64,000 bases of DNA from Actinostola sp. cb2023. Lineage: Eukaryota; Cnidaria; Anthozoa; Actiniaria; Actinostolidae. The notes below the pieces were generated by a model, which had not been told where the DNA came from, made no database searches, and saw nothing but the letters and a program-made list of their open reading frames with translations. Positions within the stretch are counted from its first letter, which is position 1, and each line of letters begins with the position of its first letter. The DNA lies in contig JAUJYZ010000317.1 in assembly GCA_033675265.1 (NCBI GenBank), positions 186,001-250,000 of the forward strand, read 5' to 3'. The position numbers and the translations under genes are program-made. Positions 1 through 10,618 of the stretch are shown here, piece by piece.

Positions 1-36
1 CGATTTGGTCTATCACGGCACATTTTCCCGGAGTAA

Positions 37-249
37 TTGATTCAAGCAGGAGTTTCAAGCCTTTTTCGAATTCGTTTCGATCGATGGAGAGTTATAATGT
101 TAAAGCAGAGAGGCATGTCTACAAAAGGTATTGCTGATATACTTTGCGTGAGCGAAACATTCGTAAAAAAAGTAATTCGACTGTACGAAAACACAGCCGA
201 CGTAAAAGATCCTCCGCCAAGCAGACCCGGTTCCATTGTCAATAAACAT
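37..249 (+). pseudogene. Tc1/mariner-like transposase, N-terminal HTH fragment
   Basis: The open frame encodes a helix-turn-helix of the Tc1/IS630 type: a basic lead-in, then KQRGMSTKGIADILCV, a recognition-helix-like SETFVKKVIRLY, and the GSxxDxPPxxRPG-like linker seen after the first HTH of these transposases. No DDE catalytic part follows. The frame is broken at 250-259 by the foldback insertion at 260-1694; after that element it resumes for a few codons and stops. The open frame begins at a TTG, so the true start lies upstream or is lost. Reading the HTH as Tc1-like rests on motif resemblance only. Confidence 0.5.
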
Positions 250-259
250 GCTGTGGGAG

Positions 260-1694
260 CATTCTCGTACCCAGAGCCCACTCCTCATTTGGACGACCAA
301 GTCGTCAGAGCGCATGCTCATACTAAAGACCGCTGAGAGCGGGTACTGTGGAAGAGTCTACTGGCTACGTAGTGTTCACGTTGGTTTGAATCAGTTCAAA
401 CAATGTAACAAGTACACAAGTTTGAACATTTATCTTCGTGTAGCCGTTTAAAATCCCTTCGACGTTCATCACCGGTTCTTCTCTGGCTCTGTTCATTCTC
501 GTACCCAGAGCCCACTCCTCATTTGGTTGGTCGTTGGCTCTGGGAAACCCTGAAATTTTAGCGAATTTCATTGGCTGTTGAAATCAACAATGAATGATCG
601 TATTTGATTGGTCCATGAGATAAACAAAGATTCAAACTTGCAAAGCGAACGAAGCGAATGACAGCGACGGTTGTAGTAATTTCATACAATATTATTTTCA
701 AAAACTATACTACCTTTTTTGAATAATAAATCAATGGAAACTGTGTAGACATAAATTCGTGAAGGGAGATCTAACAATACATAAATTATAAAAGTAACGG
801 CTACAGACACAATCTGGACACAATCGATCGTACTCGCTTTGAGCATTCAAAGGAATATTTTTATAATTCGAGAGAAACAATAATAAAGCGGAAGACAGGA
901 AGGTTCACATGCAAGATTATATTAGAACATGTATTTATCGTCCAGCCTTTACCGCAACAGAGCCAGAGAAGAACCGGTGATGAACGTCGAAGGGATTTTA
1001 AACGGCTACACGAAGATAAATGTACAAACTTGTGTACTTGTTACATTGTTTGAATACAGCTGTATTCAAACCAATGTGAACACTACGTAGCCAGTAGACT
1101 CTTCCACAGTACCCGCTCTCAGCGGTCTTTAGTATGAGCATGCGCTCTGACGACTTGGTCGTCAAAATTTGACGACCGAGCAACAGGGTTTCCCAGAGCC
1201 AGCGACGAACCAAATGAGGAGTGGGCTCTGGGTACGAGAATGTGGCTCTGTTGCGATAAAGGCTGGACGATAAATACATGTTCTAATATGAATCTTGCAT
1301 GTGAACCTTCCTGTCTTCCGCTTTGTTATTGTTTCTCTTGAATTATAAAATATTCCTTTGAATACTCAAAGCGAGTACGATTGATTGTGTCTGTAGCCGT
1401 TACTTTACTTTTATAATTTATGTATTGTTAGATTTATGTCTACACTCATTTCCATTGATTTATTATTCAAAAAAGATATATAGTTTTTGAAAATAATATT
1501 GTATGAAATTACTACAACCGTCGCTGTCATTCGCTTCGTTCGCTTTGCAAGTTTGAATCTTTGTTAATCTCATGGACCAATCAAATACGATCATTCATTG
1601 TTGATTTCAACAGCCAATGAAATTCGCTAAAATTTCAGGGTTTCCCAGAGCCAGCGACGAGCCAAATGAGGAGTGGGCTCTGGGTACGAGAATG
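260..1694. mobile_element. Mutator-like foldback element with 10-bp target duplication
   Basis: The ends are perfect inverted repeats starting CATTCTCGTACCCAGAGCCC, and the 10-bp sequence gctgtgggag directly flanks both sides (250-259 and 1695-1704). Inside is a nested layout: 495-905 pairs with 1300-1693, and 261-485 pairs with 960-1235 in inverse orientation, so the element has swallowed or duplicated its own end. It has no transposase frame. The 9-10-bp duplication and long TIRs suit the Mutator superfamily. It interrupts the transposase HTH fragment at 37-249. Confidence 0.75.
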
Positions 1695-1704
1695 GCTGTG
1701 GGAG

Positions 1705-2312
1705 CCAAAGGCGATGGCAAAAGGCGATAGGTCATTACGAAACCTAAATAAAAACACTGGCAATGTTCAAATCAAGCAAATTAGAACCGATAATCCTATA
1801 GGTCCATAACGTTCAATCCTTGTGAGGAGTTTGTGAGATTTTCAGCTATTTTGAGCAAACCAGACAAAACTTGCCTTTCGCCTATTGCCTTTGGTCTGAC
1901 GTGTTTTTTGTTGTTGAAATAGCTGTATACAGCTGTGGCGGATTTAGGGGGGGTTCATTGGGTGCCCGTGCCCCCCCCCCCCCCCCCCCCCCCCTAGCTG
2001 CCCAGGAACAATTCAATAATACGATTTTTCTAAATACAAAAAATCGGTGCGCGTAACATTTCCTTCTGGAGTGAACCCACGGTCGCTTACGAGAGCTTTT
2101 AATTACAGACTTTGAGTGACAATATAAACGGGGTTTCGTAAAGGTGGTCGTAACTAGAGCCGGTCGCTTACGAGAGTGGTCGCAAGCTAGGACAGATTGA
2201 TCATTCAAGTGGTGAAAACTAGGATTTTAGGCGAGTGGTCTGAAGCGAGTTTTAAACTGATTTTAAACTAATTGACACTTGAGATTACGATAGTTTAATA
2301 ATGAATGCTGAT
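1705..2312. other. Gene-free stretch with poly(C) tract and dispersed repeat
   Basis: I see no coding frame here. It holds a 24-nt poly(C) run (1971-1994) preceded by the GGCGGATTTAGGGGG-type sequence found at several repeat ends in this window. At about 2068-2240 is a dispersed repeat rich in 'ggtcgcttacgagag', closely repeated at about 21270-21720 and related to 42600-42740. Confidence 0.6.
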
Positions 2313-5300
2313 TTAATAGTTGCTAATCAAGCAAAAACCCATGTTAAGAGGATCGTCCTTCTCTAGAGTAAAAGTCGATGTTCCAGTATAGAATGCCCGC
2401 CCACTCACTTCCACTTGAACAGCATCAAACTCGCCACATCGTGTTTCGCTGACTATCCTTACTTCAAACTTGTCACCAGCTTTGCCTTGGAATGTGCGCC
2501 GTTGGTTGAGCCCAATCTGCTTCTTTGCATGCATAACGGCAATGCGTGCAGTCACTCCTGAACCACATGGACTCCTATCAAGCTAAAAATAGAAAAAATA
2601 GAAATATTACGTGAACTGACGCAAACCTACAGCGGTTTTTATACACGGACTCGTTTCGGAGGTTTTGTCATCTATCAATCAAATTCCAATGTTGAGCGAT
2701 TCGGGTGGACGTTTTCAAAGATGGCGCTCTATGCTCGGGATCGGTCGGCTTTCACTCGAGCGGTGTTCGGAAGTTTCCCGATTGACAGAAGTCCCTCGAT
2801 CGAGCGCTGTATTCAGGCGTACGAGTTCTCCCACCTCGAGTACAATAGGCGACTTGCATGATGACGTTGTTATACTACAAGTACCAGAATGCTTTGCAAA
2901 CCTTACTGATTTACATTTTCCCGGCATCCATCTGTGTAGGAAATCGCGCGACCTCGAATACAATAGGCGACTTGCATGATGACGTTGTTGTACTACAAGT
3001 ACCAGAATGCTTTGGGAATTTTCTTTCTTATTCAGATTTTTATTCCCTCATGTGAGAATAGTAGGACAATAAGCCAGTTCGGAGTTTAAGAATAAGGTTC
3101 AGTGCGCATGCGATTTTATCCCGATTTTATCCCGATTATATCACCTTCTTTTGTTATTTAAAAATACTCACTTATATCAAGAAATCCCCCATTAAAATGT
3201 GCTGTTTGCTCGGCCAGCTTTCCTATGTCCATATTTGGGCATTGTACTTACCATATTTGGAATCCCTGTAAATATTTTTCGCTTAAAAGTACGATTTTTA
3301 TCGAAAAATCCATCCAAACTTACAACAACTCGAGTAAATGAATGTAAACTTTGTCGGCCATTTTGGAACACGGCCAAAGAGACTGGAAAAGCGAACACAG
3401 GGTGACCGCTAAACTCGTGCCCAGTCCCTGTAAACAACACAGATTTCTTGATAGGCACAAACGTTAACAATAGAAGGTGATAAAATCGGGATAAATTCGC
3501 ATGCGCACTGAAACTTATTCTTAAACTCCGAACTGGCTTATTGGTGCTAATTATCTACCAAAAGAAAATGGGCAAAGCATTCTGGTACTTGTAGTATATG
3601 ACGCCATCATGCAAGTCGCCTATTCGTGATTACATTGGTTTTACACGGACTCGTTTCGGGGGTTTTGTCATCTATCAATCAAATTTCGAGCTGTATTTCC
3701 GATTCGTATTGACTGACTATTCGGATGGACGTTTTCAAAGATGGCGCTAGCTATACGCTCGGGATCGGGTCGGCTTTCGCGCTCTATTGAAAACTGCAGG
3801 ATTAAGTATGAGTTCTACCATGCACAAAAATGGAATTAACTGCTTATACTGCGCAACGAGCGTGACCTATTTAATGTACGATATTTGCATTAATTCGAGA
3901 AAATGGCCTCAATAGTTGCGATGTGCAATGTTCAAGAGAGCAATGAGGGTTTATCATGTAATTTCAAAACTCATTGGACATAAAAATGATTAACATAGCT
4001 GGAAAGAGCTCGTTGAAATTAGTAAAAATGTGAAGTTTGGAAAAGATTGCTTCACAAATTGCGAAGATATGAATTTTCATATAAAATTTCGATTTTTGAA
4101 AATTCATATCTTCGCAATTTGTGAAGCGAGTTTTTCCAAACTTCACATTTTTACTAATTTCAACAAGCTCTTTCCAGCTATGATAATCATTTTTTTTGTC
4201 CTATGTCTCCTATAAGTTTTGAAATTACGTGATAAACCCTCATTCATGCTACCCTGGCCCCAGAGGATTTGGCTTACATTCATGCACGACAACACACGAC
4301 TCTGAAATTGCCGGTTCGCGCAAATCGAAACGATGATTCATAACTGAAGCACAGGTAGCCCAAGCTATTAATGAGAGGCTTGTATCGAGCTATATATAAG
4401 AGTTTGTATGGGACCTTAGGCTCTGGTCGATAATTCCGTAAATAATAGGGCAAATAAACTCTAACCTTCCAGTAGTGTTGTTTGTATCCATATTGATCTC
4501 TGGTAGCGATTTCAGAGAAATCCCGCGATTTTTAGCCGAGCTCTCCCCCTACTACTAAGAAGAAGTAGTAGTAGGGGGAGAGCTCGGCTAAAAATCGCGG
4601 GATTTCTCTGAAATCGCTACCAGAGATCAATAAGGATACAAACAACACTACTGGAAGGTTAGAGTTTATTTGCCATATTATTTACGGAATTATCGACCAG
4701 AGCCTAAGGTCCCATACAAACTCTTATATATAGCTCGATACAAGCCTCTCATTAATAGCTTGGGCTACCTGTGACTGAAGTAGAAAGGGAAAGTCTACTG
4801 TGAACCTGTACATAACATAACCGTTACTATATTACTGTACAAACGGCGATTTTATCGTCCAGACTTTTATTGGGATTGAGAATATCCTCCCATTTTATTG
4901 ATTTTATATCATTCAGAAGAGACTCTTATTGAAGGTAGAGTAATCTCGATGATGTTGCTTTCCGTTAGTTTTCATATCCAGTTGAGTCCTGATGGTACAA
5001 AAAACTGGTAGATGGTCAGATATATCAACATTAAGGATTCCTGTAATCTGAGGTATATACTGTAACTATTAAATAAGTGCAAATAAAGAACTTGAACTTA
5101 AAGTGAACCGAAAGATCGCGATACAACATCGATAAGAATTCTAACTGATACACTTTTGGGGTTCGCGCGATTCCTACCTGACCGATGCCAAAGACAGACA
5201 CGTTCTTGGTCCCACACTCTGAAGTTATGATACATCCAACGATATATACCACGTCTCGTGGATCAGGTTGAGGGAGTTCTACCTGTCTTCTTACGGCTTT

Positions 5301-5933
5301 CAAAACGTGAATACCAGCTGCCGTAATATCTTTGGCGCTAGAAGATCGTAACTTCAACTTCAGCTTGTCTTCGTCCACAACTACTGCGAAGTTGCCGCCG
5401 TACCCTACGTCTATCGTGATAGTCCCGAACTTTTCTGTCTCGACTTTTAGATCCAAAGCGAAGGCATACGCTGGAACAGAAGCAAAACGAACACGTCCTG
5501 ATTTGCCCTCGCTTAGCTCTACAAACACCTTGACAATACCACATGGACATTGAATAGAAACGGGAATCTCGCCCACTGTGGAAGCCCCAGTATCGGTGGT
5601 CACAAGGCCCGAGTCAATGGCATATCGACCCAACGCTATAACTGCATGGCCACACATGGTACTGTAGCCTTCATTATTCATAAATACCACTCCTAGATCA
5701 GCGTCCTCCAAATCTGGTTCCACGAGGAGTGCGCCGTACATGTCGAAGTGACCCCTCGGTTCAGACATCAGAACCTTGCGAAGATGATCGAGGTTTTCTT
5801 TGACATATCTTCGCTTTGCGAGGATCGTGTCGCCCTTGATTTCGGGATAACCTGAAGTTATAATTCGCACAGGTTCTCCAGCGGTGTGCATTTCGACTGT
5901 GGTGATCTTGATTTCATCTTCTAGCTCCTCCAT
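2313..5933 (-). CDS. Proline racemase / hydroxyproline 2-epimerase-like enzyme (copy A, Cys/Cys active site)
   Basis: Two exons, 5178-5933 and 2313-2582, join in phase 0 (CAG|gtagga ... tttttag|CTTGAT) to give 341 residues, the usual length of the family. The first active-site cysteine is Cys94 in MCGHAVIALG. The second exon opens with DRSPCGSG, placing Cys258 as the second catalytic residue. A Cys/Cys pair is the signature of proline racemases and 4-hydroxyproline epimerases, whereas trans-3-hydroxy-L-proline dehydratase (L3HYPDH) has Cys/Thr. The GGNF segment (179-182) and the VSVFGIGQ lead-in also look racemase/epimerase-like. Residues 1-170 are almost identical to copy B at 55788-57487; the rest is divergent. 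The 2.6-kb intron is full of foldback repeats, and a MITE end lies 27 bp upstream of the ATG. The frame is intact. Substrate (proline, 4-hydroxyproline or other) is not decidable from sequence. Confidence 0.85.
2640..3790. repeat. Nested repeat in copy A intron: ~150-bp direct ends around a foldback
   Basis: A roughly 150-bp segment beginning 'acacggactcgtttcgg' occurs at about 2640-2790 and again, same orientation, at about 3640-3790. Between them 2840-2895 and 2957-3015 are direct copies of a block that recurs inverted at 3570-3625, and 3055-3160 pairs inverted with 3478-3545. The block at about 3230-3440 is a dispersed repeat with an inverted copy at 25330-25530. No coding capacity is visible. 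It may be a non-autonomous element with another inserted into it. Confidence 0.6.
3942..4244. repeat. Near-perfect palindromic MITE in copy A intron
   Basis: The two halves are inverted copies almost base for base, meeting in a loop near 4080-4090; ends read aatgagggtttatca / tgataaaccctcatt. About 300 bp, without coding potential. Confidence 0.75.
4350..4773. mobile_element. CACAGG-family foldback MITE with 7-bp target duplication
   Basis: The ends are CACAGGTAGCCCAAGC and its inverse, with arms of about 200 bp that are nearly perfect. The 7-bp sequence actgaag flanks both sides (4343-4349 and 4774-4780). It shares terminal sequence and duplication length with the element at 19348-19516, which defines a family. 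Confidence 0.8.
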
Positions 5934-5959
5934 GATTCAATCAGCCCTCTACTACACGG

Positions 5960-6320
5960 TAGCCTGCGTATACAGCCGCTTTTTTTCGCTCGCCACAGGG
6001 GTCTCCCCAATGTCAGTGCAGAATTCCTGTACTGTGACGTCATTTTTGACCCGATTCTGGTCAAAGAAGCTGATTGATCAGCTTGCTGGTAATCGCATTA
6101 TTTGCATTAATTAAGCTCACCGAAACCAGAACGACCACTGGAACAACAATATTACAATGTCGAGCCGCGGGTGATTGTATCGGACTTATCATATGCACAG
6201 ATGAATAAAATCATGTTCTACAATAATTTTGATTGCCGAATCAACAAACGCAGGCCGTTTGGAAGTGATACAACACAGTCGCTCATGTCGTGAACACCAG
6301 ACCTCAGAGGTCACAGCACA
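5960..6320 (-). mobile_element. MITE of the 'tagcctgcgaatacagc' family, truncated, at copy A promoter
   Basis: The sequence matches, in inverse orientation, the complete copy at 63487-63980, including its terminal 'tagcctgcg(a/t)atacagc' and internal 'gacctcagaggtca' segments. Its far end is lost: the match stops at about 6318 where another foldback begins. The boundary lies 27 bp upstream of the copy A start codon (5933), so any native promoter further out has been displaced. Confidence 0.75.
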
Positions 6321-6465
6321 GGTAGCCTGCGTAGCTCGGCGGTCTGGAAGGGGATTGGGAAGGGGGAGGGGGAGGTGGAAAAAGAAGGAGGAGAGGGGAT
6401 TGGGGAGGAGGAGGAATCCCCTCTCCCTTCCCCTTCTCCTCCCCCCGCCGAGCTACGCAGGCTAC
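6321..6465. mobile_element. Short purine/pyrimidine-rich foldback MITE
   Basis: Inverted ends 'gtagcctgcgtagctcggcgg' type (key part gcctgcgtagctcggcgg) close around a G/A-rich arm and a matching C/T-rich arm of about 50 bp each, so the whole element can fold into one hairpin. Confidence 0.7.
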
Positions 6466-6507
6466 AGCACAGGCAGCCCAACCATTCCTTTTGAGGCTAC
6501 TAAATAA

Positions 6508-7263
6508 ACCAGATTGATTCTGGCAGCAGATTCGCCAGCAGCAGATATTCGACCAGCAGCAGATTTAAAGCAGCAGATTCGGATTGACGTCATTTTGACG
6601 TCACAGATTCCAAATCTGCTGCTGGCTTGACAGCAGATTCACTGAGCAGGGGTAGGGAAGGGAAGAGCGACAACAAGACAAAAACGCCAGCTCAACCCTT
6701 TTAACCTTTCGATACTGGACACTCCAAACATAAACAACATAAACAGTGTGGAAGGAGCCTAATAAGTAATTCTAATACGAATTTTAAATATTTTAAAACT
6801 TGACATCACATGTCATGTTTGATTGTGTTTATTGTGTAATCACACATCCGGTGTTGCGTTACTAGTTGTCTAAGGTCATTCAAATGCAACCAAGTACGCA
6901 GACCAGTGGTTTGCTTTGATATGGTTAGCTCACTTGTCATGTACAAGTTTTAAAATACAGCTATCAGGAAGCCCATCCACATCACATTGAGTTACTTTAT
7001 ATTTTGTGTCTATTTTGCCTCCGCGGCACTAGTTTGTTTATCACCCGTTTCCAACGCTGAATCTATTCTTAGTGTTCGTTTGCAGTACAAACTGTTAAAC
7101 AATCATATTCCCTTCCCTACCCCTGCTTAGTGAATCTGCTGTCAAGCCAGCAGCAGATTCGAAAATCTGTGACGTCAAAATGACGTCAATCCGAATCTGC
7201 TGCTTCCAATCTGCTGCTGGTCGAATCTGCTGCTGGCGAATCTGCTGCCAGAATCAATCTGGT
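6508..7263. mobile_element. hAT-like MITE with 8-bp target duplication
   Basis: Terminal inverted repeats of about 150 bp begin ACCAGATTGATTCTGGCAGC and are made of reiterated 'cagcagattcg' units. The 8-bp sequence ctaaataa is duplicated exactly on each side (6500-6507, 7264-7271). The element sits inside a copy of the CACAGG cassette, whose two halves (6466-6507 and 7264-7430) rejoin perfectly if it is removed. The interior has no coding frame. An 8-bp duplication points to the hAT superfamily. Confidence 0.8.
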
Positions 7264-7430
7264 CTAAATAATGAAATAAAATGATATTTGCGTCTTTTTT
7301 TGATGGGTTTCCTGTGGTAGAGCGCGCGTGCGCGCATTTATATGTTGGGTTCCCTGTGTTGAGTAACATATAATGATGGGATCCCTGTGTACCTCCTGCG
7401 GGACGCGCCCGCAGCAAATGTGTATATTTT
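7264..7430 (+). repeat. CACAGG cassette, right part (left part 6466-6507)
   Basis: Copy of a cassette repeated at 19144-19287, 27795-27975, 31605-31770 and 44165-44345. Motif order: ccacaggcagcccaa, then a poly-purine 'aaaaaagacgcaaatatc' region, then inverted motifs gggtttcctgtgg, gggttccctgtg and gggatccctgtg at 35-45-bp spacing, a GC alternating tract, and a ctgcggg...cccgcag hairpin. Confidence 0.7.
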
Positions 7431-7617
7431 TACAAACAAGGTATGAAATTCGGTCACGTGACAAATACGTTTTTGCTCATAATTTTTTCATTGTGATGTG
7501 AACATTCAATTTTTCTTCGAATAACTAATCTTTACCGTATTCTCGAAACACCTTATAAGTGTCAGTCGTCTAACTTCAACGTACGCTGAGAAACTAATTT
7601 TTGAAATTTTGAGCGTG

Positions 7618-7734
7618 ATGGCCCGATGTGTGCCGCATGTATGTGGTGCACTTTTCCGTGAAACAGTCGGATTTTACCTTCGAGAGGACATCGACAAGCG
7701 CTCGGCAAATCTGAACTATGCTCTTTTTGGCAAT
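7618..7734 (+). CDS. Exon-like conserved frame of repeat family F (copy 1)
   Basis: A 39-codon frame starting at an ATG reads a short protein segment with the core GALFRExVGFYLREDIDKRS, conserved at protein level with the inverted copy at 31291-31407. The homologous copy ends in GGCAAG|gttttaac, which could be a splice donor. I cannot name it; it may be the first exon of a protein carried by the repeat. Confidence 0.3.
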
Positions 7735-8788
7735 GCAAGTTTTAATATTTATATGTTCACTAAACATAAATCAAAACATCTACAATATACTTTATTTGCT
7801 TTCTGTTTTGACTTCTGTAAAGTATTTGTATTGTATTTTGATTTTTATCGATTAAAATCTTCAAAATTGACGCATTGTGTTTTATTAATGCTGAATAGTC
7901 ACTTGCCAGCTTTGTTGTTCAAATAGTTTCATGAACTGAAAGACGCTTGAAAGAGCGAAATGAACCTCAAAAAAGGCAGGAAAACAATGCATTTAAAGGA
8001 ATTACGCTTTATCATTCTAAGAAGAAGTCTAGTGCCACGGCATATTTCAAATATCGGAGAAAAAGATGTGGAAATTCTGAAGTTTTGGTGTTTGTAATGT
8101 CGCTTCGTTGTGATTCAACAATCCGGACTCGAGTGAAGCTGCAGGGTTTACCAAAATCAATCTGTAGAAAACACTGGCTCAAAATCACCATAGTCTGATT
8201 CGCTACAGCTCAATGTGGCCATTGAAATGAACTGAGATTGACTACAAGACTATAATACTCGTTCTTCGACTGAGTCCAAACTACACAACTGTAAGTATAA
8301 GCTTACTGTACACAGTCGACGATTGAAGCTTGGGAAACGTGCAAACGTCGAATTCTCAACCATCTCCAAACTAGCAAATGAAAAAGGGATCTCAAAACGT
8401 CTACAAGAAATGTTAATGGTTTTTCAAAGAGGATTCAATTTGTCCCATCGTTCAAAAACAACCTGTTTCTTTGCCGAAAACTTGCAAAGAATTTTAGCTC
8501 AAATCGCAAGTACTCAACGGTCAAGTACAACAATCAGATGTATTCAAAAACTTTTGTAATGTAAGCTTATTTACTTTAAAAACTTTGTACTTATTTCGAT
8601 TTCATTCAGAGTTCGAACTAGTATGAAAATGACCGAACATGTGGTGTTAATTTGCCGTTTAATAATTAACTTATTGAGCTTTTTCTTTACGTCGGTATGC
8701 TCATCGCGCGATCGGCCAAGAAAGTTAGCTTTCTAAAATAAAATAAACAAATAATTATCTACCATTTGATTGTGGCTATGTTATAAAA

Positions 8789-8950
8789 GGATTGGTGAAC
8801 GCCTAGCGTGCATCTGTCGAGTTTTAGATGCACTTGGTCGGTTGCTAAGCACTCAAGAAGCTAGAGTTCGCTTCTTTCGTGCTTATAGTTATAGCAACCT
8901 TCCGCGTGCATCTAAAACTCGACAGATGCACGCTAGGCGTTCACCAATCC
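8789..8950. mobile_element. Small foldback MITE
   Basis: Inverted repeats of about 50 bp beginning ggattggtgaacgcctagcg enclose a ~60-bp loop. It lies within family F, and the corresponding position in the copy near 31130 lacks it. Confidence 0.75.
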
Positions 8951-9428
8951 TTTACTGCACAACACATTTGCTATCAGTACTTGTACACAAAATGACAAAC
9001 AAACGTATTTATTTCAACAATAAGTTTACTAGCTTTTTACACACTGTTTTGCCGTTCTTTCTGTACAATTTATTCACTATATTGATCAGTAATAGCTGAA
9101 TACAACAATTAAATAAATATTATACACAATCGACAAGTTGTAAATGAATAACAAACATCACAGTTGGAAGCGATAAGCTTTATTAAAATATTTGCGGTAC
9201 GCAGTTTAGCAGATATTTGTTTTCTGCACGGTACTATAAGAATTTCTGTATTGTCCCTAAGGATTTGTTTCTCAACTCCTTAACGAAGTGATTAGCATAC
9301 TGTTATATATTGTGTAATCGGTGTAATGTTCTTCCTTCGGGTCTTTGACGACGAACGAGTACCACACGCACTTGTGGATAAACCAGAAACTTCAGCTCCA
9401 ACAATTTCGGAAGGTGCCATACAGGCGG

Positions 9429-10618
9429 TAGTCTCCCTCGCATCCGTTCTTAGTTCCGTCACGCAACGCGCTCGCAACACAAACGGCTGCTAACATGAGC
9501 CAAACATTCCATTCCCGAGGCTAAGCCAATCACGGCTCTAGTTGCAAAATCGAAAACTATTTCGCGCTGTTAGCTTTGAAGCATGACAACAACATGGCGG
9601 CTTACCGAAGAAGCGTTCGTTTCAGTAGCTAGCAAATTCAAGATTAAGGAGTTCAATCTACACCAGAAGACAGCCATACGGACTTTTATCGAAGATGAGA
9701 GAGATGTATTTGTAAATCTTCCAACAGGCTTTGGAAAATCGCTTGTATTTCAAGCTTTACCTTTTATTTTTTCGGGTATTACCGGAAACTACCACTGGAG
9801 TCAAAACAGTACTCGAAGTAGGCAGTTCAGATAAGGTTCGTAGATTACAGCTATCGTACAAAGGGATATGATATACTGTTCTGTAGACGGATCAGAGTCT
9901 GTAGAAGAACGAAGCGAAGAAGTAGAAATGGCAGAATCATAAAACTGAAGTGATTTAGCAGCTCTGGAATTTCCTCTTAAGGTGACAAACTCGGTCGCGA
10001 ACGCTGTGGTTCCCTCTCTAGCTGTTCTTCTGAACGTCGTAATCTCTTGGTCCTCACTTGACCTTCACTCTTAAATTTTGCCTTAACTTTCTCCTTGATG
10101 CTTACAAGTTTTTCTGATGATCTTTTGAACTTCAAAAGAAGTTGGTAACACACGCGTTCTTGCAAACGAATAAGTCGTCACTTTGTGATAATTTGCTTAC
10201 TTTAATAAACATCGATGGCAGCACTGAGAAGACCCGAAATATTTACTGAGCTTTTTCCGAAAATAAAGATTTTGTTATTTGGAAAACACAATGTCGAGCA
10301 GAGATAGCATTTTTCCCCGCTTTCGGTCACTTTTCTGGGGGTTTCATGCATGCTCCACGAAATCTAAGTAGTTAATGCCGTAGTTACACACATCTCAAAC
10401 ATGTCAGTTTCAACTAGGATCATGTTTAGTTTTATTTCGCGGGAATTTGACGTCATATCTGAATTCTGATTGGTTTTGATCGAACAATACCATTCAACTG
10501 ATTGGCTGAGCTCAGCTGAGCTTCAACAAAGGGAATGGAATGTTTGGCTCATGTTAGCAGCCGTTTGTGTTGCGAGCGCGTTGCGTGACGGAACTAAGAA
10601 CGGATGCGAGGGAGACTA
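9429..10618. mobile_element. Mutator-like element inside DIRS gag, 9-bp target duplication
   Basis: Near-perfect 88-bp terminal inverted repeats start TAGTCTCCCTCGCATCCGTT; the 9-bp tacaggcgg is duplicated at 9420-9428 and 10619-10627. It inserted between two bases of the gag alanine codons, and removal restores that frame. It carries a helicase fragment (9583-9831) but no MULE transposase. A fragment of the same terminus occurs at 42741-42768, next to a TTK splice donor. Confidence 0.85.
9583..9831 (+). pseudogene. RecQ-like DEAH/DEAD helicase N-terminal fragment (transposon cargo)
   Basis: The 83-codon frame opens at an ATG and contains a Q-like segment (FNLHQKTAIRTFIEDERDVF) followed by Walker A motif I LPTGFGKSLVFQALP, in the spacing used by RecQ family helicases. 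Motif Ia and everything after it are missing; the frame stops at 9832-9834. It lies wholly within the Mutator-like element and is either captured host sequence or the remnant of a helicase encoded by its autonomous parent. Confidence 0.65.

Larger units (their letters stand above)
7431..9179 (+). repeat. Dispersed repeat family F, extended copy
   Basis: About 7440-7880 and 8950-9175 are closely repeated, inverted, at 31139-31600 and 30885-31130. The segment 7880-8790 is present only here. It contains a conserved exon-like frame (7618-7734). I recognise nothing else; short frames at 7947-8198 and 8323-8559 have no motif I can name. Confidence 0.6.

Noticed and set aside
2640..3790. LTR retrotransposon suggested by the ~150-bp direct repeats
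   Set aside because: The repeats are short, no primer-binding site, polypurine tract or gag/pol is seen, and the interior is foldback DNA.
4030..4215. Two opposed ~60-residue frames with near-identical sequence
   Set aside because: Produced by the perfect palindrome at 3942-4244; low-complexity, no motif.
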